This document shows positions 11,154 through 22,545 of a stretch of DNA of 64,000 nt, piece by piece. Source of the DNA: Calamus simplicifolius (taxonomy: Eukaryota > Streptophyta > Magnoliopsida > Arecales > Arecaceae); contig UESW01003833.1 in NCBI GenBank assembly GCA_900491605.1, positions 1,955,504-2,019,503 of the forward strand, read 5' to 3'. Numbering within the stretch: the stretch's first letter is position 1; each line of letters starts with the position of its first letter. Made by a program: the position numbers and the translations under genes. Under the pieces are notes generated by a model. That model worked only from the letters and a program-made list of their open reading frames with translations. It searched no databases and was not told where the DNA came from.

Positions 11154-12414
11154 GAATAAGGATGAACAGAATTACACCTAAGTTTTATTTAAAAAAAAAG
11201 TTTAATTTATTTCGGTGTATGATTACGCCATCAATGTAGCATCGTTATGGTAAGTCATCATGTATGAACATGATGCACGTTGTCTTATCACTGTGCATGC
11301 ACCATTGAAGTTGAAATGTTACCATGTATCAAAATAATTGTTATCAAACCAGTGGATGGTAAACAGGCTATCATAGCCTCACAACACTGATGCCTTTGAC
11401 ATCAACATCCAAAAAAAAAGAAGCGTAAGGTTGCAGGGACATTTCAATATTAGTACATGATTTCTGAGGGAGATGCAGTAAGATTAGAAAAGAAATTGAT
11501 TGCTTGGTTAGCCTTAGTCATGGATGATGTGGTACCTAGGATTGCCATTAATCCAAGTTATCATGATGATGGAATCGCCTTTAAGAATTATAACCTCCAC
11601 ATTTTATTTCCATACTTCTGCTAGCTAGTACTATATAATCCTGCTTCTAATCAATGCAAGGTTGCAAATACTTTAATAGAGGGAATAGATGATGTTCACC
11701 ATGATCGCATCAACAGATAAAAAGGTCTTCCAACAGATATAGAGTAGACTAATCTATCAAAATTTATTTTAGTATACTCTATTCTATTTAAGGGGGTTAT
11801 CTAGATGCATGCTTTAGAATATAGGGTCCTGATTTCTAGAGACCCTTGCCACTCCAGTTGCTAGGAGACATAGGTGAAGCACCATTAATGGATTGGAAGA
11901 ACTTTAAAGCCATGTGAGAGGCTTTTTTAGCTATTTGAGCTGGATGAAAACTTTTGTCTTAAAATAATTATTGATTTCTTTCCTATCATATTAGCCACAA
12001 TAAATATTCAAGAAAATATTTCAAGAAGAAACAATGTTAAAAGATAAAATTCTTGATAAATAGCTTATATGATTGAGAAAAATTGTAAGCCTATCCCATA
12101 GTTCTCGAGATTTTTGATAGTGAAAGAATAAATGGTTATTGGACCACAAATTCTGTAAATTAGATTCAAATATTTGATTCAGCTAGCCAATAATGAAAGA
12201 CTAGGAAGATCACATATAAATACCTTCAATAGAAAATGAAGAACACTTTAATGAAAAGAAATTTTTCAAAGTTTGTTAATTGAAGATTAGAGTGACATTA
12301 GTGATGTTAGTTAAATTTTGATATACTTGCTTTAAATCTAAATCCCCAATATAACAAGTCAAGATGACCAAGCATAACCATTAAAGTATCAACAAGCTGA
12401 TTTGACTACTATAA

Positions 12415-12765
12415 ATGAAAATGCACTCGAATGTACCTTACCTTTTTTATGTATATAAATGTGTATGTGTGTGTACCTACATGCACATGCATGCATATGT
12501 ATGATGTTATTAACGATCAAATAAATTTATAATAAAAAAAATGCATATATTTAGTAAATATATTTACTTGAATCAAACAAATTAACTCTCGCTTTCTCTC
12601 TCTCTCTCTTTATTCCTTTTTACTATTTTTCTCATAATTATCAACCGACACTTTTTTTAATTATCAAAAATGTTACTGCATGATTTTCTAAAGTTTTGCA
12701 CTATTTTTGCATCATGCAGCATGGTAGTATTAGTGTAATACATAGAAGTTGCTTTGTATTTTTTC
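12415..12765. repeat. Diverged tandem duplication, copy A
   Basis: The order of landmarks (TGAAAATGCACT, AATGTACCTTA, a GTAT-rich tract, CTTTCTCTC, AAGTTTTGCAC, CATCATGC, AGAAGTTGC) recurs in the same orientation about 500 bp further on. Confidence 0.55.
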
Positions 12766-12777
12766 TTTTTTGGAATG

Positions 12778-12778
<1 letters not shown>

Positions 12779-12809
<31 letters not shown>
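12779..12809. repeat. (TA)n microsatellite
   Basis: About 15 perfect TA units. Confidence 0.9.
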
Positions 12810-12811
<2 letters not shown>

Positions 12812-12912
12812 TTAAGGTTCAAAGTTGTGCCAATGTACCAGAATTTGTTATTATCAAATCATCTCTCTCATTATCAAGCTTCACTCTCATCCCTTAATTA
12901 TGGTTTCGCTAA

Positions 12913-12976
12913 GTGAAAATACACTTAAATGTACCTTAATCTTCCTATATGTATAGATGTGTATATGCATGCGTGC

Positions 12977-13007
<31 letters not shown>

Positions 13008-13300
13008 TGTATATATATATATATATAATCAATAAATTAAGCTTATAATAAGTTCATATCTTCGATCAATTTGCATACATTAAACAAATCAACTCTTTCT
13101 AATGCATATCCTCACTCATTATATGTGCATTGAACAAATCAATTCTTTCTCTATATTTCCTTTTACTATATTTCTTGTAGTCATCCACCTAAACTCCTTT
13201 AAATCATCAAAATATTAGTATATGATCTTTTGAAGTTTCGCACCATTTGCATATCATGCCATATGACAGTATTGATATATAAAAGTTGCATTGGTTTTGG
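12913..13300. repeat. Diverged tandem duplication, copy B
   Basis: Second copy of the 12415-12765 block (TGAAAATACACT, AATGTACCTTA, GTAT repeats, AAGTTTCGCAC, ATCATGCC, AAAAGTTGC). Many substitutions and indels indicate an old duplication. Confidence 0.55.
12979..13027. repeat. (GTAT)n-(AT)n compound microsatellite
   Basis: About eight GTAT units run into a pure AT tract. Confidence 0.9.
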
Positions 13301-13344
13301 TTTAAAGTTAATATATCATAAGCTTTAATTTAGTAAACCAATCT

Positions 13345-13679
13345 ATGCTAACTAAAAGTCAGACCAGGTATAGGACCATGAAGAAAGTCATAGAGATGCA
13401 AAAACTTTAAAGTTATTTTAGGAGAAAATTTAACTTCATAACATAGGATAATGGTAGTAGACATATGGATAAAAATAAAATCTAGCGTAAAATGTAAAAC
13501 TATTAATCCAAAAATTAAATGGTGAGATTTAAAAGGAGAAAAATTAGAATTTTTTAAAGAAAAGTTAGTAAGAGTAATGACTATAAATATAGATAGTAAT
13601 CCCAACTTAATATGAAAAAAAATAACTAAATGCATAAAAAATATAGCAAAACAAGTTCTAGGAGAATCAAAAGGAGTAG
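13345..13679 (+). mobile_element. RTE-type LINE, 5' piece (split by Copia-1)
   Basis: Decayed LINE sequence with many stops. Frames here encode INPKIKWWDLKGEK and end in GESKG, matching the linker between endonuclease and reverse transcriptase of plant RTE LINEs as I know them. The reading resumes directly after Copia-1 at 24116. The element appears 5' truncated near 13345; the endonuclease proper is missing. Confidence 0.65.
13675..13679. other. Target site duplication AGTAG, left of Copia-1
   Basis: AGTAG precedes the LTR and is matched exactly by AGTAG at 24111-24115 after the other LTR. Confidence 0.9.
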
Positions 13680-13695
13680 TGTTGGCCCAGATGGC

Positions 13696-13722
13696 AACCC
13701 AAGAGGGCGGGTGAATTGGGTT
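13696..13722 (-). other. Hairpin-forming repeat near the end of U5, Copia-1
   Basis: AACCCAA and TTGGGTT flank a short G-rich loop close to the LTR end. The same structure occurs at 22562-22593 and at the matching place in Copia-2 (44087-44112). Confidence 0.55.
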
Positions 13723-14520
13723 CTTAAAAAAATTAACTCTTAAAAAAAAACTATTTGCTTTGATATGAAGGAGCTTAAGTGCAAAGTAGATAAATACTAC
13801 TCACAAATAAAATGAGATAGAGAGAGACTAAGAAATAAAGCACGGCAAACACAAAGATTTTATAGTGGTTCGGTGTATCCAACACCTACGTCCACTCCCA
13901 AGCTTCACTTGGGTCCACACTATAATTCTTTTAATTACAGTTAAGTTGTTTTACAAGCTCACAACTTAAAACTTATTGTTTTCCCCGGGATCACAACGAA
14001 CCCAGCTGATTTTCTGGGCTCACAAGCACACAACCCAATAACAAGCTATCCTTAGCTTGTACCGAGGTATACCTCCACTAATTCAATCCCCCGATTGAAT
14101 TAGCAAATACTAATGAAAAATAGAGTTTAAGTACACAGCAGCTCCTCAAATGAGCAAATAAATAATAAACTAAACAAGGATTAGAAAAGCCTATTTGAAG
14201 CTCTTTGAATGTGTGATTTTCTTCTTTTTCTCTTCTCCTTTGAAAGATTGAATCAGGGCCTCAGCTCAGATTCTTTAGAAATTTGCAATTGAGAAGTTGA
14301 GGATTTGGGGCTTTTTCTTTCTTTCTTCTAAGGATGGAAATCTCCTTGATTTGAACTTGAGAAGCTTGTGGATTTCTCTTTGAGCTTTCTGAGGTTGATG
14401 GATTTGAGCTCTAAGTCTTTCCTCTCGATCTCTCTCTCTTTTTCACAGAGTATTTTTCTCGATTTTTCTTCTCTTTTCTCGTGTATTTGCTCTCTCTTTC
14501 AAACGAACGATTTTTTTCCT

Positions 14521-14527
14521 TTTTATA
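14521..14527 (-). promoter_or_regulatory. TATA box, Copia-1 3' LTR
   Basis: TATAAAA on the minus strand in context ATCTATAAAAAGG. The equivalent in the other LTR is at 23394-23400. Confidence 0.65.
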
Positions 14528-14682
14528 GATCTCTTAATCCAGGTTTAGGTGGAAAATATAGCCGTTGTGAGATGTTTGGATCTTTCTACACAAAGAAAAT
14601 AGCCGTTAGAGGTTAGGTAAAAAGAAATCTTACCGTTGGAGTCCGTTCTGACAGATAAAAAATCCATTCCTGATAGGTTGGA

Positions 14683-15068
14683 GTCGGCTCCAACTTTTCA
14701 GGTGTCGGCTCCAAGTCGGGTATCAAAAATAGAAAATAAAAAGTTATTGAGGAGTCGGCTCAGAGAAAGTTAAGTGTCGGCTCGTCGCTTTTGGGGGTCG
14801 GCTCCGCAATCCGAAGGTGTGGCTCCAGAAATGCTCATAAAAATACGCTCTTTGTTCTCATGTTAGAGTCAGCTCCAGAAAATCAAGTGTCGGCTCCCGA
14901 ATACTAGGTGTCGGCTCCGAAAATTGAAACAGAATACGCTTCTCTGTATCTCATGTTGGAGTCGGCTCTAAAACTCTGGGTGTTGACTCCAGACCGTACC
15001 AAAATTCCAGAAAACTTCTGATACGCCTTGGGGTCGGCTTCTGACCATTTGAGTGTCGACTCCAAGCT
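14683..15068 (-). promoter_or_regulatory. U3 array of GCCGAC (CRT/DRE core) motifs, Copia-1 3' LTR
   Basis: On the coding strand the motif GGAGCCGACACC/GGAGCCGACTCC recurs. I count nine exact GCCGAC cores plus variants such as GTCGAC and GCTGAC, all in one orientation within about 390 bp, ending about 150 bp upstream of the TATA box. RCCGAC is the known core bound by DREB/CBF factors; a functional link here is inference. Confidence 0.6.
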
Positions 15069-15234
15069 CTGAACTTTGAAAAATTCTTTTGACATTTTGA
15101 TTCAAAACTTGTTTCTTTATTCCTTTTGATTGATCAAACATTTTTAATCCCTGTAACACTTGTTAAATCTATTAGAAACATAGTAAATATACTCATGTCT
15201 TTTATAATCATCAAAATCAATACTTGAGTCAACA

Positions 15235-15248
15235 ATCTCCTCCTTTTT
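15235..15248 (-). other. Polypurine tract of Copia-1
   Basis: AAAAAGGAGGAGAT on the minus strand abuts the 3' LTR. Confidence 0.8.
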
Positions 15249-15867
15249 GATGATTATAAAAATATTGAGTATATGCATGAGTTAGACAATAAGATTTTTA
15301 ACTCAAATTTCTCAAATATTTAGTTCTCATAGGTAAGCTCCCCTGAACGAAGTAGCTCCCCCTATGATACTCAATTTAACAGTAAACTTTTAATATTTGA
15401 TACTAATTAAATAATCATATCAAATTAAGTGCACATATGTCAAATTACTTCTCTCTATATGTAATACCAATTAATTAAGCTTATTTATTCCAATGCATAT
15501 ACAAATACTTTTCCCTCTTTTCAACTTTTAATGCATATATGACTCTATCAATTACTTCTCCCCTTTTTTGTAATCAACAAAAAGGTTAAGAAGTTTCAAG
15601 TTAAATGATAAAATTGAGAGATGCTTCAAAGATCAAATAATATTCATTAAGTATCAAATAATTTCATTACATAAAGTCAAGTATTACATCATATTGCAAA
15701 AAGAAACTTCATTACATCAAAATTTCAAATTAAACTAAACTTCATTACATCAAGACTTTAATGAAAAGTAAATTAACATCAAACTAAACTAAACATCATC
15801 AAAGAACTTCATTACATTATGATCAAAAATTAGTTCTAAGAAGTCTTTGCAAATCTTCTAATATTTT
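15249..15867 (-). other. Copia-1 non-coding stretch between accessory ORF and 3' LTR
   Basis: AT-rich 3' untranslated internal sequence. No coding frame or repeat is seen. Confidence 0.6.
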
Positions 15868-17216
15868 TCACATTCCTTCACTTTGAGTTCTTACAAATTC
15901 CTTTAGTCTTCTATCAACAAATGTACATGCAGTCATAATTTTATCCTGAAGCTCAGCATTGCATTTGGAGTAAGTCTCTGAATCTCCACTAATATCTTTA
16001 AGCTCTTCAAAAATATTCTTGAGATCATTCTTCAAAGATTCTGCGGAGGCTCCAAGTGTAGATTCAATTTTACCAATTCTTTCATCCAAAGAATAATACA
16101 TTTCTCTTAAATTCATTAAAATGTTGTCAATTTCTATTTTCATTTCTTTCTTGTGAATAGCAAATAAACTTTTAAGCTGTTCTAACTGGATATCAGAAAA
16201 ACCAATAGATGGCACAGGTGGTGGTACATATGCAGGAGCTGGAGTAGGTGCCAATGGTGGTGAAGATATGCTAGGCTCTGGTGATGGATGCCTCGCTGAT
16301 GGACCAGCCTCAGATGGTGCAGTAGCCCTAATATCAGCTGCTCTCTCATCCAGATGGCCTTTCCTTTCCCATCTACCATCCACTTTTACAAACCCCATTC
16401 TGTGCACAATAGCCAAGCTATAGTAATCTGTGTGTCTAAGGTTCTTCGATGGCTCATTGTCAGAAATCACAACTCCTTGACTTCTAAAAACCATGGTTAG
16501 GATCATCCCATAAGGCAATGAAGATCTCTTCTTGCCTCCGGTCTCAGCCATATACCATATCATCATTCCAGCAAGATTAATTGGCTGACCCATCAAGATA
16601 TATCCATAATCACTATGTCTCGCTCTGAGACATACTCAAAATGGCCAGTCTTGGGAAATAAGATCCTACCACAAATGTTATGCAGCAATCTAAGTTCAAG
16701 TGGCAATTGATTTGCCCTAACGTCCTCAAACTCTGTTATTTCTCTTCCTAACATCCTTGACAAAGCAGCAGATCTCTCACTGTGAATGTCCGCCACAAGC
16801 CCAGTGACAAGGATGCTTAAAAGATTTCCTAAAATCTGAAAAGTGAGATGAATTCTCTTCCCTCTTACAGAACTAACTATTCCACCATCTCCCCTTGATA
16901 AATTGAGATAAAATTCCTTAACTAGGGCTGGATAAGTGGGAACATCCAAAGAACATACCTTATCCTAGCCGAGCTCTTTAATTTGTCTACCGATTGCAAA
17001 ACCCTCGGCTTCAAAGAAATCGAAATCCACCTTTCTTCCCATGGTTATGACACGCCGAGCAAGGATATCTACTTGAGGAGAGGAGGGGCTAGGATTATCC
17101 GAGTGAGTTAAAGAGGAATCATTTCTTGGGAAAGGTTCACGGACGGGACGCCGAGCCGTGCGCTTCCTTGTAGCCACGGGAGCATCAAAGACCGATCCCC
17201 TATGCTTAGGTGCCAT
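15868..17216 (-). pseudogene. Accessory ORF of Copia-1 (plant transposon protein family), broken
   Basis: This lies between pol and the 3' LTR, where SIRE-type elements carry their 'envelope-like' ORF. It starts at ATG 17216 (MAPKHRGSVFDAP), with a basic, Ser/Pro-rich N-terminus. A conserved globular region follows (FFEAEGFAIGRQIKELG, TYPALVKEFYLNLSRGD, RTGH-like FPKTGHFEYVSERDI, SSLPYGMILTMVF, LRHTDYYSLAIVHRMGF). Then come a proline-rich linker and a charged, probably helical C-terminus; total length is about 450 codons. A TAG replaces a Trp codon near 16966 and a frameshift falls near 16595. No transmembrane segment or signal peptide is visible, so an envelope role is doubtful. It is homologous to 46717-47541. 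Confidence 0.75.
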
Positions 17217-17304
17217 TGAAATCTTAGGGAATGGTTGATTTGAGGAGTATTTGGCTTTGGAAGGTTTGGAGAGGTTTTGGAGAGGGTTTGGAGAAGATAT
17301 AAAA

Positions 17305-17510
17305 TGAGAAGTCGACTCTGCCCTAATATAATCAATTTGGGTCCATCAGGTGTCGACTCCCGTAAAGTCGGGTGTTGACTCCAAGTCGCTAACACTGTTA
17401 GCGCCCGAGCTGGAGTTGGCTCCGCTTTAGCGGGTGTCGGCTCCAAGGTCAGAGATCGAGAGCGACACAAACAAGGTGTCGACTCCACATATTAAGGTGT
17501 CGACTCCACT
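17305..17510 (-). promoter_or_regulatory. U3-like motif cluster in front of the Copia-1 accessory ORF
   Basis: About seven copies of the U3 motif family (GGAGTCGACACC, GGAGCCGACACC, GGAGTCAACACC on the minus strand) occur between pol and the accessory ORF. They are followed by AT-rich TATA-like sequence (17297-17305) and a CT-rich leader to the ATG at 17216. The arrangement resembles a second promoter. One exact GCCGAC is present; most copies are GTCGAC. Confidence 0.5.
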
Positions 17511-17704
17511 GACATTTCAGAGAAAAATAAATGAGTTTTAAACAGCCGAAACTTGTCAAAATAATGTCAATAAATTTTAAAAAAAATCTTTGGAATGTGA
17601 AGAATCAAATTGCTCAAAAGTCTAGATAAATTGTCCTTAAAGTCATGAGAGAAATCTCAGGAATTGATTGAATTCTAGATAATCATTCCTTAGGGGTTTC
17701 AAAA

Positions 17705-20700
17705 TCATTCCAAAGGACCACAAATTCCTAATTCTCCTCTAAGATAACAAAATCTCTCTTCACTCAAAGGTTTTGTAAATATATCAGCTAACTATTCTTC
17801 AGTATTAACATAATCAAGGCAAATTTCATTGTTAGCTATATGTTCTCTTATAAAATGATATCTAATTTCAATATGCTTAGTTCTTGAATGTTGTATTGGA
17901 TTCTTAGTTAAATTGATTGCACTTGTATTATCACATATAATAGGAGTTTTATCAAGTGTTATGCCATAATCTTCAAGTTGTCGCTTAATCCAAAGGATTT
18001 GAGCATAGCAACTTCAAGCTGCAACATATTTTGCTTCAGCAGTAGATAATGCAACCAAATTTTGCTTTTTGCTAAACCAAGAGATTAAGTTACTTCCTAA
18101 AAATTGACATGCACCACTTGTACTTTTTCTATCTAGTTTACATCCAGCATAATCAGAATATGAATAAGCAATCAAATTAAGTGTTGAATCTCTAGAATAC
18201 CATAATCCTACATTTTTGGTTCCACTTAGATATCTTAGTATTCTTTTTACAGTAATTAAGTGAGATTCTTTAGGTTCTGATTGAAATCTAGCACATAAAC
18301 AAACAGCAAACATGATATCAGGTCTACTTGCGGTTAAGTAAAGTAGAGATCTGATCATACCTCTATAGTGTTTTTGATCAGCTTTCTTACCGTCTTCATC
18401 TTTATCCATTTGCATGAAGGACTCATAGGTGTTCCAAGGGGTTTGATTGATTCCATTCCAAACTTCTTGAGTATTTCCTTTGTGTACTTTGTTTGGTTGA
18501 TGAAAATCCCTTCTTTGCTTTGCTTGATTTGGAGTCCTAGGAAAAAGTTGAGTTCTCCCATCATGCTCATCTCGAATTCACCCTACATTAGCTTAGCAAA
18601 TTCTTGACACAAATGATTGTTAGTAGCACCGAATACAATATCATCTACATATATTTGTGCTACTAATAAGTCTTTGTCTTTTCTTTTCAAAAATAGGGTT
18701 TTGTCTACATTTCCTCTAGAAAAATCATTTTCAATTAGAAATTTGCTTAACCTATCATACCAAGCTCTAGGTTCTTGTTTTAAACCATATAGTGCTTTGT
18801 GTAATTTAAAAACATGATTTGAAAATTCATGATCTTTAAAACCAGGTGGTTGTTCCACAAAAACTTTCTTATTTATAAAACCATTTAAAAATGCACTTTT
18901 AACATCCATTTGAAATAAATTGATGTTCATATGACATGCAAATGCAAGTAGTAATCTAATTGCCTCTAATCTAGCTACAGGTGCAAAAGTTTCATCAAAA
19001 TCAATTCTTTCTTCTTGATTATATCCTTTACAACTAATCTAGCTTTATTTCTTATTACTATGCCATTTTCATCCAATTTATTCCTAAATACCCATTTAGA
19101 TCCTATAACTGAATGACTTTTAGGTCTATCGACTAAGGACCATACATTATTCCTAGTAAACTGATTTAATTCTTCTTGCATAGCTAGCATCCAATTACTA
19201 TCTTTTTCAGCTTCTTCAATAGTTTTAGGTTCAATTTGAGATACAAATGCAAGATGATTATTGATATTCCTCATAAATGATCTAGTTCTTACTCCTTAAG
19301 ATGGATCACCTATAATCAATTCCTTCGGATGATCATAGGCACATCTCCAATCTCTAGGAAGATCTACTTCATTATGATTAGTATCAATAACATCAACCCT
19401 AGGTGAATCATCATCTTTAGCTTCTTGTTCATAATCTGAAGATACATCTATATTTAATTTTTCAATATCTCTTTCTAGTATATTTGTATCTAACTCATCA
19501 TCAATCTTTTCTGAACTTGATGCTAAAGACTCATCAAAGACTATATGAATAGATTCTTCAATAATTAAGGATTTCTTGTTAAATATTCTATAGGCTTTAC
19601 TAGTTGTTGAATATCCTAAGAATATGCCTTCATCAGATTTTGCATCAAATTTACCAAGATTATCTTTTCCATTATTATGAATAAAACATTTACAGCCAAA
19701 TGCATGAAAATAACTAATGTTTGGTTTCTTATTATTCCATAGTTCATAGGGAGTTTTCTTAAGAATTGACCTAATTAGGGCTCTGTTAAGGATGTAACAT
19801 GTCGTGTTTATAGCTTCCGCCCAAAAATACTTTGGTATGTTGCTTTCACATAGCATGGTACAGGCCATGTCTTCTAAGGTCCTATTTTTTCTTTCTATAA
19901 CTCCATTTTGCTGAGGTATTCTAGGTGCAGAGAAATTATGATGAATGTCATGTTCAATGCAGAAACTTTCAAACAAACGATTTTCAAATTCAGTGCCATG
20001 ATCACTTCTAAGAGACACTATGGTGTTGTTTTTCTCATTAGTGACTTTCTTGAAGAATTTCAAAAATATTGAGAAAGTCTCATCCTTGTGAGCTAAAAAT
20101 AATACACAAGTGAATCTAGAATAATCATCTACTATCATAAGGCCATATTTCTTTCCTCCTAGACTTGTTGTTCTAGTAGGTCCAAAAAGGTCCATGTGAA
20201 GTAGCTCTAGTGGCCTAGAAGTGGAAACAATATTTTTAGATTTGAAAGAGTTTCTAGTTTGTTTTCCAAGTTGACATGCATCACAAATTTGGTCATTTTC
20301 AAAATATAACTTTGGAAGTCCTTTAATTAAGTCCATTCTAATCAATTTTGAAATCAAGTGTATGCTTGCATAACCTCTACGATGTCATAGCCATCCAATC
20401 TTATTTACATTAACATTATTAGCAACTAGGCAATAATTACTTGTAGAAAAATTGTCCAAATCAATTAAGTATACATTGCTATTTCTATATCCAGTAAATA
20501 TAATGCTATTGTTAATAGGATTAGAGACAGTGCAGATAGAACCTTCAAATGAAACTTTGAAACCTTTATCGCACAATTGGCTAATACTAATTAAGTTATG
20601 CTTTAAACCATATACATAAAGAACATTTTTAATAAAAGTAGAGGGAGTTATCTGAATTTTACCAAATCCCATAATCTGGCCTTTACCATTATCACCAAAT

Positions 20701-22483
20701 GTGACAACTTCTCCTCTTTTATCCTCAAGGGTGATGAATTGCTCCTTGTCACCTGTCATGTGTCTTGAGTAGCCGCTATCAAGATACGACTTTCGTTTTG
20801 ATCTTTTAGCCGTAAGACACTCCTGCAAAGTAATCAAACTTTCTGTTAGGCACCCAAGCTTTCTTGGGTCCTTCATGGTTAGTAGCAACAAAGATTGTTC
20901 CTTTCGAACCCATATTTTCTTTTCTTTACTACTTAAATTCTTGTTAATTTTTCTAAAATTGCATTCATAAGCTTTATGTCCCTTTTTGTTATAACAATAA
21001 CATGAAACATCATTTTTATCATGTTCTTTTCTAAAGAAATTTTTAACATACTTTTGTTTCATGTTAGGCCTATAACTGAATCCGGCTTTATCAAATACAG
21101 CTCTTTGATTACTCAATAACAAATTAAGTTTTTCTGAGCTATATATAAATTTATCAACTATATTTTTATATTTATCAACTTCTTTCGTTAAGCTGACATT
21201 TTCATTAGAAATTGACTCTTTATCTTTTAACAAATTCTTATTTTCAGATTTCAATTCTTCAATTTCATGTGTTAGTTTATCCTTTTCCTTGACAAGATTT
21301 GAATTATCATTTTTCAAAACTTTGCTTTTCTTTTTTAGAATTTTGAAATTACTAACTAATTCATTAAATGCATCAAGCAATTCATCAAAGGTAAAGTCAT
21401 AAGTTTTGGTACATACCTCATCGTCTTCTTTTGCCATAAAGCAAATATTTGCAACTTCTTTTTGTTCCTCCTCGGATGAGGGTTCTTCGCTGTCGCTCCA
21501 TGTTACAACGTAAGCCTTTTTCTTTTTCTTGTATCCCTTTTTCAATTGAGGACAATCATATCTAAAGTGCCCCGGTTTCTTACATTCATAGCATATGAGG
21601 GGGTCTTTCTCTTTATCCTTGTCCTTTTCTTTTTCTTTTTCACTATCCATCTTTGTTCCAAATTTTTTCTTGTGGAAGGGTCTCCTTCTTTGCATAAATC
21701 TTTTGAATTTCTTAGCAAGAAGTGCAGTCTCCTCCTCATCATCATCTTCTTCATCATCACTGCTGCTCTTTCAACTTCTGCAGCTTTGAGGGCAATTGTT
21801 CTCTTCTTTTTGGCCTCTTCCTCTTGATGTTGCTTCATGGTCAGTTCATGGGTCATCAATGATCCAAGTAGCTCTTCCAAAGGTAATGTATTTAAATCTT
21901 TGGCTTCTTGGATGGTAGTTACCTTCGCTTCCCATGATCTTGGAAGAGACCTAAGGATTTTACGAACCAATTCAGAGTTAGTATATGTCTTATCAAGACT
22001 TTTTAAACCATTCATAATATCAGTAAATCTAGTGTACATGCATGTGATAGTTTCATTTTGTTCCATGCTAAATAATTCATACTTATGAACAAGAATATTA
22101 ATCTTAGATTCTTTAACTTGATTAGTACCCTCATGGGTAACTTCTAGTCTATCCCAATTTTTTTTGCAGAAATACATGTAGAAATTCTATTAAACTCATT
22201 AGCATATAAAAACAATATAAAACATTCATGGCCATAGCATTAAGCTGAGCCATTTTTCTATCATTCTCATTCCAATCCCTTTCGGGTTTAGGAACTATTG
22301 AACCATCTACTAAGTGTATGGGTGTACTAGGTCCATTAGTAATTACACTCCAAAGCTCATAATCTAAAGTTTGAATAAAAATTCTCATTCTAGCTTTCCA
22401 ATAAGAATAAATAGAACCATTTAATAAAGAGGTCTATTGGTAGAATGACCTTCAGCATATAAAGATCCAGCTTGAGCTGCCAT
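17705..22483 (-). pseudogene. Copia-1 gag-pol polyprotein, decayed
   Basis: Gag begins at ATG 22483 with a frameshift near 22395. The gag core follows (22388-21542), with a CCHC knuckle CYECKKPGHFRYDC near 21590, then a long Lys/Glu-rich coiled coil and a second knuckle CYCYNKKGHKAYEC. Protease shows YLDSGYSRHM near 20780. Integrase (20357-19296) has LLHMDLFGPT, a later Asp in RSDHGTEFEN and PQQNGVIERKNR. RT (19274-18355) has IYVDDIVFGA. RNase H continues to 17705 (end GICGPLE). Breaks: stops inside RT (CAG to TAG near 18582) and RNase H (near 18015 and 17795), and several frameshifts. It would make the particle and copy machinery if intact. Confidence 0.88.
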
Positions 22484-22531
22484 TTGGATCTTTAACTCTT
22501 GATCGTTGGATCAAACAAGAAATGAGCACTA

Positions 22532-22543
22532 GCTCTGATACCA
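22532..22543 (-). other. Primer binding site of Copia-1
   Basis: TGGTATCAGAGC on the minus strand, complementary to the 3' end of initiator-Met tRNA, two bases from the 5' LTR. Confidence 0.9.
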
Positions 22544-22545
22544 AT

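Larger units (their letters stand above)
11154..13344. other. Intergenic spacer with microsatellites and a diverged duplication
   Basis: No gene is seen. It contains a CT tract (12593-12610), TA and GTAT/AT microsatellites (12779-12809, 12979-13027), and a diverged tandem duplication of about 350-390 bp. Confidence 0.7.
13680..15234 (-). repeat. Copia-1 3' LTR (1555 bp)
   Basis: Runs from TGTTGAC (minus strand) to the CA complementing TG at 13680. It matches 22546-24110 throughout with scattered substitutions and small indels. In element orientation U3 contains the GCCGAC array (14683-15068), then TATA at 14527-14521, then R-U5. Confidence 0.92.

Noticed and set aside
13348..13635. 95-codon hydrophobic minus-strand frame
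   Set aside because: It is the reverse complement of LINE sequence; the plus strand shows recognisable RTE wording instead.
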